DNA of 64,000 nt. Source: Avena insularis. Its lineage: Eukaryota; Streptophyta; Magnoliopsida; Poales; Poaceae. Of the stretch, positions 11,632-22,523 are shown one piece after another. The notes beneath the pieces were generated by a model. It saw nothing but the letters and a program-made list of their open reading frames with translations, had not been told where the DNA came from and did not search any database. Every line of letters starts with the position of its first letter. Position 1 is the first letter of the stretch. The stretch spans positions 168,674,927 through 168,738,926 of the forward strand of contig CM042691.1 of the NCBI GenBank assembly GCA_023614405.1, read 5' to 3'. The position numbers and the translations under genes were made by a program.

Positions 11632-14600
11632 TGTCAACAACCGGATTTTTAATCCCAGATGCCTGTTATATATGTCATACATCGCAATCCCAGGATTACC
11701 ATTTTTGCGAGACATAACAGATTTGGATATCATAGTACATCATCCATTACAAACCATACATAAGGTATTACACAAATAAGGATCTCATCATCCAGTTCTT
11801 AATACAACTCAAGCAACGGAAATACGTAATAATAAAGGTAGCGTAGGCGAAGCTCCATCTTCGGGGTCACAGGCAATGTTGATGATGTGAGATGATCCTA
11901 GTTGTCGTAACCTTCCTGGGGTCCATCATCCTGGTACTCCTCTTCATAGTCTGGCCACGGGAATAGCCAGGGACAAAGCCATGAGTACTCTTTAAGTACT
12001 CGCAAACTAATACTAACAAGTGAAGGGGTTTTTTTTTGTAGGACACTAAGCTCTATGGTTGTTTTGCAAAAGCCAGATTTACCTCTACTAAGTTCATAAG
12101 CAAAGAAAGCTAGTTGAAAATTTTATAACACCTAAGTGGGAACTTGAATTTCAATATCACAACCCGGTTGTGGTCAAGTTAAAGTCTCAAGTCATTTCAC
12201 AAGTCATTTTGAAAACATCTGACGGGGGAACATTATGGCCACTCCAACTATCCATAACCGCGGACGCGGCTATTCGAATAGTTTGACACTCTGAAGAGAT
12301 TGTACACTTTCACCACAACATTCGATATATCCGTCAGGAACATATCCTGAATTCACCATACTTAGTATGTGGATAATCAATCCTAACTGGGATTGGGTAT
12401 CATCAAATGTGTCTAACCAAACATGCTTAGTACATTGCATAGGTTATCTAACTTTCATAATTGCAAGTGTTAGCTTGCAAGGTTTCAAGAATTGGCTTGC
12501 ATAGGTCAACTTGATTAGTAAGGCTTGCCTTGTGCAGAGCAGTGGTTGAAGTACTCCTCGGCTTCTTCTTCGTAGTATCCTCCTTCCTCCTCGTATCCTT
12601 GGTCAGTACTAGTGTCTATAAATAAATACGAGGTACACAATCACCAAACAATACTTAACTATTTTCAATCATCACACAAAGGTGCACTATAGATGATCTA
12701 GCATCATCACTAACATTACAAGATAAAAGATTTTGTCTTATTTATTTTAATTTTAGAAAAGTAATTTCTACTCATTGAAAAACTACTTTAAGATTTAATA
12801 TTCTCAAACTCAAACATGGGATCATGTTGACACATGTCATCACCACATATTTCAGTACATGAGAATGTGATTTAAAGTGGTGTCATAATTTAATAAGGTT
12901 TAACCTTTTTATTTTAAATAATTAAAGTGACTAGAAATGCCTATGTGGCATTCTTTTATTACTTACACATTATTTCTATAAGTAAACCCATATGTTTTTA
13001 TATATTCTGAAAGGTATGACCAAATGTGATTTTTGAGAGTTGGAATCAACTCAAAAGCTATTATGGTTGAATTTTGAAAAATGTTTGAATGCTGAAAAGC
13101 TTCTGACTTGATATTTTTACCAAGGTTGATCTACAGATCCAATTGATTTCAATCCAACGGGCTTGGATTAAGCCTTTCAATACCTTTTTAACAAAAAATT
13201 GTTTCATGCAATTTGGTTCACTGAATCGAGCTGGGTTGATTTTTGAATATAGGTACAGAACTATGTTTGAATTAAAATAGAAAAATCTAAATTCGAATGG
13301 TTGGGCTACGCGGGAAAGGTTAATGGGCCGGACCAGTGTCACTCCACAGCGGGGGGCTCAGCTGACAGGGGGTTCCACCATTCAGTGGCTCATAACACGC
13401 GAAGCGGTAGGGGGCTGTGTGGTTCGTTGGATTAGAAGGGCGATCAACGGCTGAGGGTTGTCGTAGATGATGAACATGTCACCGGCGAGCTCGAACCCTA
13501 GCGGCACACTGGGGTGCATAGGGGGCATACCAGGGCTCCAGCAACAACGACGAGGTGGGCAAATGAACGAGTGGTCGACGGTGAGCTCAGGGATGGTCGA
13601 GGCAGCTCCGGGGGTGGTCGAAATCAGCGGCTCCCTTCTTCTCCAGAGGCGGCTTGCTCTGGCGCAATTCCGGCGAGCTACTGCTCCTCGTGCTCCGGCT
13701 AGAGGGTGGAATGATCAGTGAGGTGAGGGGAGTGGGATGGTGTGCTTCAATCGGCTGTGGGTCGCCTCCTTTTATAGGCTCGACGACAAGACCGGGAGGG
13801 ATGGGCAGGCGATGGTGGCGACATGGCTACGGGCGGCTAGAGGCATGGCTGAGGTTGGCGATCGACGGGCGGTCTCCTGGCGATGCTCTAAGGATGGAAT
13901 GCGATATTAGGGGCGGTGGCAATTGGTCGGAAACGTGTGGTGCTCTCAAGGCTGTAGGCGACGCGTCTTCGACGGCGGCTGTGGTGGGCACGGGGCGTGA
14001 CGGGGTGTCTAGCATGTTCCTTGGGTCAAGGCGAAGTGGTGACGCGGGTTGCCGAGGGGCGGCGGTATCGCTGCAGTGCGGGTGCGGGCGCTGGGCGCAT
14101 GCTCGGCATGTCGCTGTGGCACTGGGCGCACGGCGTTCCTGGTGGTCCACGGCTTGCACTGGCTTGGGGAGGGTATAGTGGGCGGCGGGTGAGGTACTGG
14201 CTACCACCCAGACAAGGTTAGCACAGCTAGTTCTTCCTCTAGCTTGCTGTCCACACTGGGTGACATGGTGAGGCTCGGCCTGCTCACCATTGATGGAAAT
14301 GGCAAGCTCACAGTGATGCTAGAGGTTACTAACTAAGCTAGATGATCTACTAGATGTTTGCTGTAAGCTAGAGAGGGGACAAGGTTGGACAAATCACTGC
14401 TCAAAATAGTGTTTGTGATTTGTTTGATTTGAATCTTCAAGCTATTTGATGAAATGACCGCAAGAACTTGAGTTTTGAATTTTGAAAAGATTTTTGGTGG
14501 GTGTGCTAGGGATGTGTTGAGGATTCTGTGGGTGCTTGGGTTTTGAAAATTGAACTTGTTTGAGTGGTTTTTGAAATAGTGGGATCTTCCCATATGAGAT

Positions 14601-14998
14601 AGACTTAGTATTTGAATGTTTTTAAACTGTCATTTAAACTTAGTATTTGAATGTTTTTGGATGATCACAAAGTGGGCCTTGGTACCTTATTATGAGTACT
14701 AACAAGAGATGCAAAGATCCACAAATGTTTCCGTTGAGTTTTGAAAACTAGAGATAGCCAAAGTAGGCATGAGAGTTAATTTGGCAAAAGTTTGGGGATT
14801 GTTTAGATGATGTTTATTTCACCTAAGAATCATTTTACAAGCAAAGAAACACAGAACCATGGCAATTCAAAAGAATCCAAATTTTGAATACACACCCATA
14901 TGAATGCTTTCATATTTTTAGTTGGGAAAGTTTTTGTTAACCCTAATCTTGATGATTAGAGTTTGATGCTCCAAGTTTAATATTTTTGGGATGTTACA
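11632..14998 (-). repeat. 5' LTR of Tekay A, with internal deletions (3367 bp)
   Basis: It is homologous to 1826-5854. It starts TGTCAACAACCGG and ends GGGATGTTACA. Relative to the other LTR it lacks about 640 bp (equivalent to roughly 2563-3205, junction near 12387) and about 50 bp (equivalent to about 5595-5645, junction near 14788). On its left it adjoins a primer binding site; on its right it adjoins a polypurine tract. It is therefore a shared LTR between two tandem internal regions. Confidence 0.88.
13768..13777 (-). promoter_or_regulatory. TATA box of the Tekay A 5' LTR
   Basis: The minus strand reads CTATAAAAGG, a good TATA box in the GC-rich promoter block of the LTR. Transcription would start about 30 bases further along the minus strand. 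The sister LTR has lost it (CCATAAAAGG). Confidence 0.6.
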
Positions 14999-15645
14999 AA
15001 CCTTCCCCCCTTAAACAAATTCTCGTCCTGAGATTTAAAAAAGGACGAAAAATATTACCTAGGATTTGAAGAGATCGGGAAACTACGTCCTGATGTGATC
15101 TTCGCGCTCCCAGGTAGCTTCTTCTTTTGTGTGGTTGCTCCATTGAATCTTGAGGAACTTGATGCTTCGGGTTCTGGTAGTTCTGAAATCTTCTTCCAAA
15201 ATACAGATGGGAACTTCGGGATAGGTCAGGTCATCGTTGATCTCTATGGTCCGGGGATCAATATTCTTGAACACTTCAGTCTTCTCCGGAACTTTGAGGA
15301 ACTTGCGAAGTAATGAGATATGGAACACATTATGCACGGATGACATTTATTCGGGTAGTTCCAATTGATAAGACACTTCTCCTCGACGGTTCAGAATCTT
15401 GAAGGGGCTGATATATATGGGAGCTAACTTTCCCTTCAGTTAGAAACGCTGCATTCCCTTTAACGGCGACACTTTCAGATACATGAACTCTCCGATGTTA
15501 AAGGCGAGGTCTCGACGTCTCTTATCGGCGTAACTCTTCTGTCTTGACTGGGCTGTCTTGAGGTGCTCACGAATCTTGTGAACCTTCTCTTCTAATTCTC
15601 GTAGGATGTTGGGTCCGAAAATCTGACTCTCTCCTACTTCCGACC
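14999..15645 (-). mobile_element. Stub of a second, tandem Tekay internal region
   Basis: Directly right of the LTR there is a polypurine tract (15001-15014 on minus) and then the C-terminal end of a Tekay integrase read on the minus strand, as at 5855-6500. At 15645 the sequence leaves the Tekay integrase (last shared motif VGESQIFGP, read on minus) and enters Tat DNA. The arrangement internal-LTR-internal-LTR suggests LTR recombination or unequal exchange followed by deletion of the outer part. Confidence 0.8.
15083..15645 (-). pseudogene. Integrase C-terminus and chromodomain fragment (tandem copy)
   Basis: The pieces read VGESQIFGPNILRELEEK..., a broken middle (stop after GMQRF near 15440), then VHNVFHISLLRKFLKVPEKT and FLKIQWSNHTKEEATWE, ending at EDHIRT with a stop at 15083. 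This is the same domain order as the intact C-terminus at 5915-6500, with independent mutations. Confidence 0.8.
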
Positions 15646-15709
15646 CTGCTACTCCCAGCGTCAAGCAGCGTTAAGCGAGATAAATAGACAATGTCAGAGA
15701 GAAAGAAGC

Positions 15710-17098
15710 TTACACAAGTGGGGGTGCTTTGGCAAAAGGGATCCTGGTAGTCTTTCTTTTCTCCGCCTCCAAGGCGGCGGTAATCTTTTTGGAGGCTCCA
15801 CCCTCCGTCTTCTTCTTCTTGTCTCCGTCGGCAGCGTCAGAGGTGGAGCTCTTCTGCTTTCGCGCCAATGGAGCATCGTCGTCGGACACGACCGTGACTT
15901 CCTTCATCTTTGGATCATAGATTTGGACAGCCATGCTACCCTCCTCTAGATCGCTAAGCTGCTAAGTGAGAAGTCACCGTGTTAGATGGGATGGAAATGG
16001 CTAGACGGAAGAGCTGGAGTATATGTCATACACGAAAAATAAACAGTTACCTTTGGGAACTGGCTGTCTACGAACATGTCATAGGTGATGGTGAAGCCAC
16101 GCTTCTTGTCCTTCACCTTGACGATGTCCTTAAGACGGACCTTGACGGAGTCGCTCGAGAAATTGTCCACGGAGGCTATCCCTTCTATCGCTGGTATCCT
16201 CGTGCATCAGCTTTGCGCGGTGCTGCAGAGGTTGGATTCGCCTGATGAACCAGCACATGGCTAGGTCCAAGCCGGTCAAACCTCTCTATGAACCACTATA
16301 TCCGCCTTATGGCGCGGGAAGCGTCGATGTTGGATGGAAGGGAGGCCTGGGATCTCCATGTCGAGGTTTCGGCGGCGGCTCCATCGACGAAGTTTGCGTA
16401 CGTTACTTCTCGGCCGGCCCGAGGGATATTTGGGCCGTAGAAGTAAGTACGCTGCCAGTTCTTGGAGGACTCGTGGCCGACGATGTCGCGGAACCGCCGG
16501 CCAGGACGGATCTTGAAGCTTATGGTGCCGCAATTTCTAAGTTCGTCCTTACTGGCTCCGGCTTCACACTTGACGGTGAAGAAATACACGAAGAGATCTA
16601 TCCTAGGCTTAATCCCTAAGTAACCCTCGCAGAGCGCCGCGTAATTGTTGAGCGCTAGGATGCTATTGGGAGAGAGGTTTTGGGGCTGGACTCGGTAGTG
16701 GTTCAAGAAGAAGGGAAGAAGTTAGAGATGGGCAGGGAGACGCCACGTACCAATTGTGCTTTGAGGTACACCTTTTCTCCGGCTTGGGGAGAAGGTGTGA
16801 CCTCACCGGCCGGCGCCTCCCACCAGGCGAGCCCCTCCGTCACAGGGAGGTAGCCCTCGGCGATCAGCTCCTTGATGTCGCGGTCCGTGATGTCCGAACC
16901 ACGCCAATCGCCTTTGTGGGAGTCAAGCTCCTCTTCCAACAGCTCCAGTGCCGCTGGATTGTGGTCGCCTCCGGTGGTCTCGACCACCGCATACATGGGG
17001 ATGACCAGGCCCTCTGGGGGCACGACGACAGAGCTCGCCGGCTTCGCCACGGCTTTGCCCTATGCCTCCATCGAGGGAGTGGAGCTGCTGCTGGCCAT
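15710..17098 (-). pseudogene. Antisense ORF of Tat element (putative gypsy-type transposon domain)
   Basis: The frame starts at 17098 (MASSSSTPSMEA) and hits a stop at 17060-17062. It continues through LVIPMYAVVETTGGDHNPA and GDWRGSDITDRDIKELI. A frameshift near 16703 is followed by NHYRVQPQNLSPNSILALNN, LGIKPRIDLFVYFF and RVTYANF-like text to 16296. After a degenerate stretch come SSDSVKVRLKDIVKVKDKK (16170-15982) and a lysine-rich end (SDAADGDKKKKTEGGASKK, stop at 15710). This matches, from memory, the grass family named putative gypsy-type transposon domain. It lies opposite to pol, as antisense ORFs do in several Tat elements. Function is unknown. Confidence 0.7.
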
Positions 17099-17695
17099 TG
17101 CGCGAGTTTGGAGGTGACTGGCGAGAATTGGATCTAGGGTTTTTTGCAAGATTATGCGGAGGGATCGAGGAGGCGCTCGCTGGAAGAAGTAGATGCGAGG
17201 AGAGAATGAGGTGAAAAGTAAATTTTCCACCGCAGTTACTATTTATGATCTCCAGCATCAAGATTCGTGCAGCTTGACCGGACGGTTGCCGCGTAGACGA
17301 CGTATGTGCGGACGTGCGTGGAAATTTCGCCACGTCCCAACCGTCTCCGCCAACGGTTCATATCGCTCGCGCCGGAAAAGTGGACATGATTGCATTCTCT
17401 ACATGTGTGAGTTACAAGGCGTCTCTGACCTACGTCTACGTCGCCCTAGCGGACATAGGCAGATGAGCCGTCACATCAGAGGATTCCGGCATGTACGGAT
17501 CCAGTCCGGCTACGGAAGAGTACGATGGAAGATTCAACATTTCTCGACTTACAAGTTGAAGACGGAGAAAACCTTGCAGGGTTCTTTGGGAGGACTACAA
17601 GATATTGCTTGACGATTTGCCGATATCCATCTAGACGGAGCATTCAACATGAAGAGGCAAGACGGCGCAAGATCTCGGAGTTCTCTGGGGGCTAC
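17099..17695 (+). other. Tat 3' non-coding region and polypurine tract
   Basis: No coding pattern is seen. Purine-rich CTGGGGGCTAC (about 17685-17695) lies directly before the LTR start, the expected place of the polypurine tract. Confidence 0.6.
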
Positions 17696-18232
17696 TGTTG
17701 GGGATATGCTATATGGGTATCCTCATAGCATGTCTCCTATCCGGATAACCCGGGTGGCCCATAGTTGGTAGCATGGCCCATGGCCTGCTGGGTGGCCCAG
17801 TTAGATGGATCCAGAAGGGAGGTCCATGCCGGATAAAGGAAGGCTGCGGTTGGAGTCACCGACATACCCGGACCTTGGAGTACAAGACACACAAGACTAG
17901 TGATAGACGGTGTAGGACTCTGTAACCTGTCCGTCTAGGACTTTTCCCTGTAACCCTAGTACCTGGAGACTATATAAGTCGGGCCTGTGGGAGACTTTAG
18001 GGCACGATAACTTACAACTTCAAACAACCTCGCACAGCGAACCAATCCCTGTAACTCGGCATATTGCCCTTATAGTTATTTATAGCAGGAGTAGGATTCC
18101 GCCACCATCATGGGATCTGAACCTGGGTAATCTGTGTTACCTCGCACCCATCAACCGTCCGCCTTCCCCCACGTCTCTAAACACGCATTGTGAGGACCCC
18201 TCCATGGCGTACTCGTTGGCAATACCACGACA
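17696..18232 (+). repeat. 3' LTR of the Tat element (537 bp)
   Basis: It starts TGTTGGGGATATGC and ends ACCACGACA. A polypurine tract precedes it. A TATA box (TATATAAG, 17971-17978) lies after ACCTGGAGAC, consistent with an LTR promoter. Directly after the LTR the sequence aligns with Tekay gag (compare 10190-10240 on minus). Confidence 0.82.
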
Positions 18233-19249
18233 CCTATCTTCACTAAGTCTGAAGAGCCCCTTGATGCAGATAATTGGCTGCAAACCATGTCGAACAACCT
18301 AGAAGTTGTCGGACTGGAAGCCAACTAGAAGGTACTCTTCGCCACCCACTGTTTGGCTGGAGATGCAAGAGCATGGTGGAACAGCGTTTGTGCCATGAAT
18401 GGAGGTCAAATGATGACTTGGGAAGAGTTCAAAATCAAGTTTAGCAGAACCCATGTGCCACCGGGTTTGATCAAGAGGATGAGAGATGAATTTAGAGAAC
18501 TGAAGCAAGGCAGGATGACCGTAGTGGAGTACCGTGACAAATTTTTGTCATTAGCTATGTATGCACCGGATGAGATAGATACCAAAGCTAAGAAGAAAGA
18601 AAGATTCTTGAATGGTCTGCATGATGAGATGCAGACAGTGTTAGTCAATATCCCCTTTGCTAATATTGAAGCCTTAGTGGACTCTGCCATTCAGATGGAA
18701 GGCAAGATCAACCAAGCTAATGAGAACCGCAAGTGTCGCATGATGCATCAACTAGGAACCCATCATACACCAAAGTATCGCCCCAACCCATCTCCAGGAA
18801 TTGCCCCAAGAAAAAACAGACCCCCGATGAACCGTTCGACCTATCCCAACCGTGGAAACCCGAGGCCCAGAGGAAATCACAACAACAACCCCGTCAACCC
18901 CAGCAATTTCAACCGTGCACCGCCTAAGTTAAACAATAACAATGTAGCCACCAACACCAACACTGCCCCAAGGACTAGAAGCAATGTTGTGCCACTTGCA
19001 CCAAAGGACAAGTCCCAAGTGACTTGTTATGAATGTGGAACCAAGGGTCACTATTCCAATGAGTGCCCTAGGAAGATTGCCGCAGCCCCCAATGCAAATT
19101 CCCCAGCTCAGCAGCAGCATCGTGTTCAGTTCGGAAGAAGGTTTACCCTAGGGAACTCGCTCAATCGCAACAGTCGTCTCTTTCTCATGCATCCTGAAGA
19201 AGCCCAAGAAGCGCCAAATGTCGTGCTGGTATGTTTTATGTTAACTTAG
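18233..19249 (+). pseudogene. Tekay B gag (5' truncated)
   Basis: The frame reads FTKSEEPLDADNWLQTM and then an in-frame stop at 18326-18328. From 18353 it is open: [28 protein letters not shown] and the zinc knuckle [14 protein letters not shown]. It ends at 19249, where homology shifts frame into the protease. Gag forms the particle that packages the element RNA. Confidence 0.87.
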
Positions 19250-20575
19250 TACTTTCCAGAGTGTTGTTTGATTCTGGATCATCGCACTCGTTTGTTACCG
19301 AAGAATTTGCATGCACTAGTAAGATTCAACCAACCAAATTGAAGCATGTTATGATAGTTCAAATACCTGGTTCAACCACCAAAGCTAGGCAAATTTGCAA
19401 GGTCGTACCTATTTTAATCCATAGCATAGATTTTTATGCTAATCTAATAGTACTTGGAACAAAAGGTTTGGAAGTAGTACTAGGAATGGATTGGATGTCC
19501 AAACATAAAGGATTAATCGATTGTTCCAAGAAAGCCATAACCATGACCAGTATAGCCAGAATATCAGTCGAGCATGTATCTGAAACCTTGCCCCGCCAAT
19601 TCAAATGCAACAAGAGTATAGACAAGTCAACCATTGACCAAGTCAGAATAGTCTGTGAATACCCCGATGTATTTCCAGATGTTTTGCCCGGTATGCCCCC
19701 AGATCGGTATATCGAGTTTATCATTGAACTAATCCCAGGAACCAGACCCTTAGCCTAGAGACCATATATTATGAACCAAGTCTGTCGCCATGGAGATCAC
19801 CTGTCTTTTTTGTGGACAAGAAAGATGGAGGTAACCATTTGTGTACGGATTATCGGAAGTTGAATGATGTCACCATCAAGAACAAGTACCCACTACCAAA
19901 GATAGAAGACCTGTTTGACTAGTTGACTGGTGCCAAAGTGTTTTCTAGGATTGAACTTAGAACTAGTTATCGTGAACTCAAGATTCGCACAGAGGATATT
20001 CCAAATACTGCCTTTACCACCAGATATGGACTGGATGAGTACACTGTCATGTCTTTTGGATTAACCAATGCCCCCGCTTATTTCATGAATCTCATGAATA
20101 ATATTTTTATGGACTTCATGGATAAGTTTGTCGTTGTTTTCATCGATGACATTCTGATCTATTCCAAATCAGAAGAAGAACATGAGATACACCTAAGGAC
20201 CATCCTTGGAACCCTTAGGGAGCATCACTTCTATGCCAAGTTTAGCAAATGTGAATTCTGGTTACAGGAGGTAGGATTTCTCGGACATATCGTATCAGCT
20301 GGAGGAATTGCCGTTGACCCTGCCAAGGTGAAGGATGTTGAAGATTGGCAGGACCCAACCACTCAAACCCAAGTTCATGCATTTCTCTGATTGGCGGGAT
20401 ACTAACGCAAGTTCGTAGAAGGATTCTCGAGTATCGCCAGACCCATGACCCAATTGCTAAAGAAGGACAAGAATTTTGAATGGACAAAAAAATGTGAAGA
20501 GAGTTTTCAAGAACTCATGAGGAGATTGGTTTCAGCCCCAATCTTGATCATGACGTATATATACGAAGCCGTTTG
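19231..20575 (+). pseudogene. Tekay B protease and reverse transcriptase
   Basis: The protease motif is VLFDSGSSHSFVTEEF, with [16 protein letters not shown] downstream. The frame stops at 19756-19758 (after GTRPLA). Reverse transcriptase pieces follow in broken frames: [18 protein letters not shown] near 19860, a stop at about 19920, then [18 protein letters not shown] and [14 protein letters not shown], where the IDD active site is kept. A stop at 20388-20390 and further breaks follow before RNase H. Confidence 0.87.
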
Positions 20576-20577
20576 AT

Positions 20578-21111
20578 GTGTACTGTGACGCATCCAAGAT
20601 CGGTCTCGGATGTGTGTTAATGCAAGAAGGAAAAGTTATATCTTATCTATCCGGACAACTGAAGCAACATGGACAGAATTATCCAACCCATGATCTTGAA
20701 CTAGCAGCCATAGTTCTAGCCCTGAAAACATGGAGACATTACCTGATGGGAAACCGTTGTGAGATTTATTCGGATCATAAGAGCCTGAAGTATATATTCG
20801 CTAAGAAGGAGCTGAATATGAGGCAGAGAAGATGGATAGAGCTAATCAAGGACTATGATCTGGACATTCACTATCACCCCGGTAAAGCCAATGTGGTAGC
20901 AGATGCCCTTAGCAGATTGCTGTGCCTCTTGAACTCCATGATTCTAAAGGAGCAACAAAGTTTGCACAAGGAGATGGAAGATTTTAGAATGGAATTAGTA
21001 AGTGAAGGATTTTTGGCTAGCATAGAACTTCAAACCACTTTGATCAATCGGATCAAGGAGGGAAGAAAGGAAATGCTAGTATCGACGGAATCAAACGTCG
21101 TATCGGTATAG
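20578..21111 (+). pseudogene. Tekay B RNase H
   Basis: The motifs [33 protein letters not shown] and [11 protein letters not shown] give the three acidic catalytic positions. The tether [18 protein letters not shown] leads toward integrase. It is open to a stop at 21109-21111, then shifts frame before the integrase zinc region. Confidence 0.85.
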
Positions 21112-21151
21112 GCAAAGTACCTGGATTCACCGAAGACGAAGAAGGAGTTTT

Positions 21152-22464
21152 GTGGTACTAGTAGATTCAGATTTGAAAGAAACTATTTTGAAAGAGGCCC
21201 ATGATACTCTTTATTCTATCCACCATGGAGGAAAAAAGATGTATCAGGATTTGAAGGAACAATTTTGGTGGCATAAGATGAAGAGAGAAATCGGAAGCTA
21301 TATGGCCAAGTGTGATATTTGTCAGAGAGTCAAGGCGGGACATCAGAGACCCGCAAGACTGTTGCAACCACTGCAGATTCCGGAATGGAAATGGGATTCA
21401 CTTGGAATGGACTTTATCACCAGATTACCTACTTCTAGTAGGGGAAATGACTCTATTTGGGCCATAGTTGAGAGATTGTCCAAAGTCGCCCATTTCTTAC
21501 CAGTCAAGACCACCTACCAGAGTTTGAAACTAGCGGAGTTATACATCGCTAGATTCGTTAGTTTGCACGGAGTCCCCAATAACATCGTGTCAGATCGAGG
21601 AACTCATTTTACCTCGAGATTTGGAAGAAAGTCCAAGAAGGATTATGAACCCTACTAGATTTCAGCACATCTTATCACCCTCAGACCGATGGACAAACGG
21701 AGCGAGTAAATCAGATACTCGAAGATATGTTGAGAGCATGTGTGCTAGATTATGGATCTAAATGGGAAGACTGTCTGCCTTTCGGAAAATTCTCGTACAA
21801 CAATAGTTATCAAGCTAGTTTGCAAATGTCCCCATTTGAATTCATGTATGGAAGGAAGTGTCGTACCCCTTTGAATTGGTCGGAAGTAGGAGAGAGTCAG
21901 ATTTTCGGACACGACATCCTACGAGAAGCAGAAGAGAAAGTTCACAAGATTCGTGAGCACGTCAAGAGCGCCCAGTCCAGATAGAAGAGTTATGCCGACA
22001 AAAGACGTCGAGATATTGCTTTCAATATCGGAGATTTTGTATATCTCAAAGTGTCGCCTTTGAAAGGAATGCAGCGTTTCCAACTCAAAGGAAAGTTAGC
22101 CCCCAGATATATCGGACCTTTCAAGATTCTGAATCGACGAGGAGAAGTATCGTACCAACTGGAACTTCCAGAGGAGATGTCAGTAGTGCACAATGTGTTC
22201 CATATATCGTTGCTTTGCAAATGCCTAGAAGTCCCGGACAAGACCGAAGTTTTCAAGTACATTGATCACCAGACCATAGAGATCAACAAGGACCTGACGT
22301 ATCACGAAGTACCCATCCGTATTTTGGAGGAAGCTTTCGGAACCACCAGGACTCGGAGCATCAAGTTTCTCAAGATTCAGTGGAGTAACCACACTAAAGA
22401 AGAAGCTACCTGGGAACGAGAAGATCACATTAAGACGGAGTTTCCCAATCTCTTTAAATCCTAG
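21152..22464 (+). pseudogene. Tekay B integrase with chromodomain
   Basis: Three open pieces are seen: zinc region and core (HDTLYSIHHGGKKMYQDL, CDICQRVK, GMDFITRLPTSSRG, IVSDRGTHFTSRF) to 21658; a middle piece (21727-21984, FGKFSYNNSYQASLQMS) after a frameshifted stretch that still shows the TDGQTERVNQ motif; and the C-terminus (22051-22464) with the chromodomain FLKIQWSNHTKEEATWE. Unlike in Tekay A the catalytic Glu motif is recognisable. The end of pol is 60 bases before the LTR. Confidence 0.85.
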
Positions 22465-22509
22465 TTTCATCTTTCTTCTTTCTCAAATCTCGGGACGAGA
22501 TTTTTTTTT

Positions 22510-22523
22510 AAGGAGGGCAGGTT
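22510..22523 (+). other. Polypurine tract of Tekay B
   Basis: AAGGAGGGCAGG stands immediately before the LTR start TGTAACATCCC. Confidence 0.75.

Larger units (their letters stand above)
1826..14998 (-). mobile_element. Tekay/Del-type chromovirus A (Ty3/gypsy), inserted in Tat integrase
   Basis: This is a Ty3/gypsy element read on the minus strand: LTR 11632-14998, primer site, ORF0, gag, protease, reverse transcriptase, RNase H, integrase with chromodomain, polypurine tract, and LTR 1826-5854. Long LTRs (3.4-4.0 kb), a tRNA-iMet primer site and a C-terminal chromodomain place it in the Tekay/Del chromovirus lineage. The LTRs begin TGTAACATCCC and end GTTGACA when read on the minus strand. 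The coding region carries several stops and frameshifts. At its right edge the LTR is followed by another polypurine tract and integrase end instead of host flank, so the element is part of a tandem structure. Confidence 0.88.
15646..18232 (+). mobile_element. Tat-lineage element, 3' part with antisense ORF and 3' LTR
   Basis: This segment contains an antisense ORF of the putative gypsy-type transposon family (Transposase_28-like), a non-coding stretch, a polypurine tract and a 537-bp LTR, all in the order expected downstream of a plus-strand Tat pol. It is probably the continuation of the integrase fragment at 1-1825. The right edge falls inside Tekay B gag, so the Tat element was inserted into Tekay B. 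Its 5' LTR and target duplication partner are outside the window. Confidence 0.78.
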
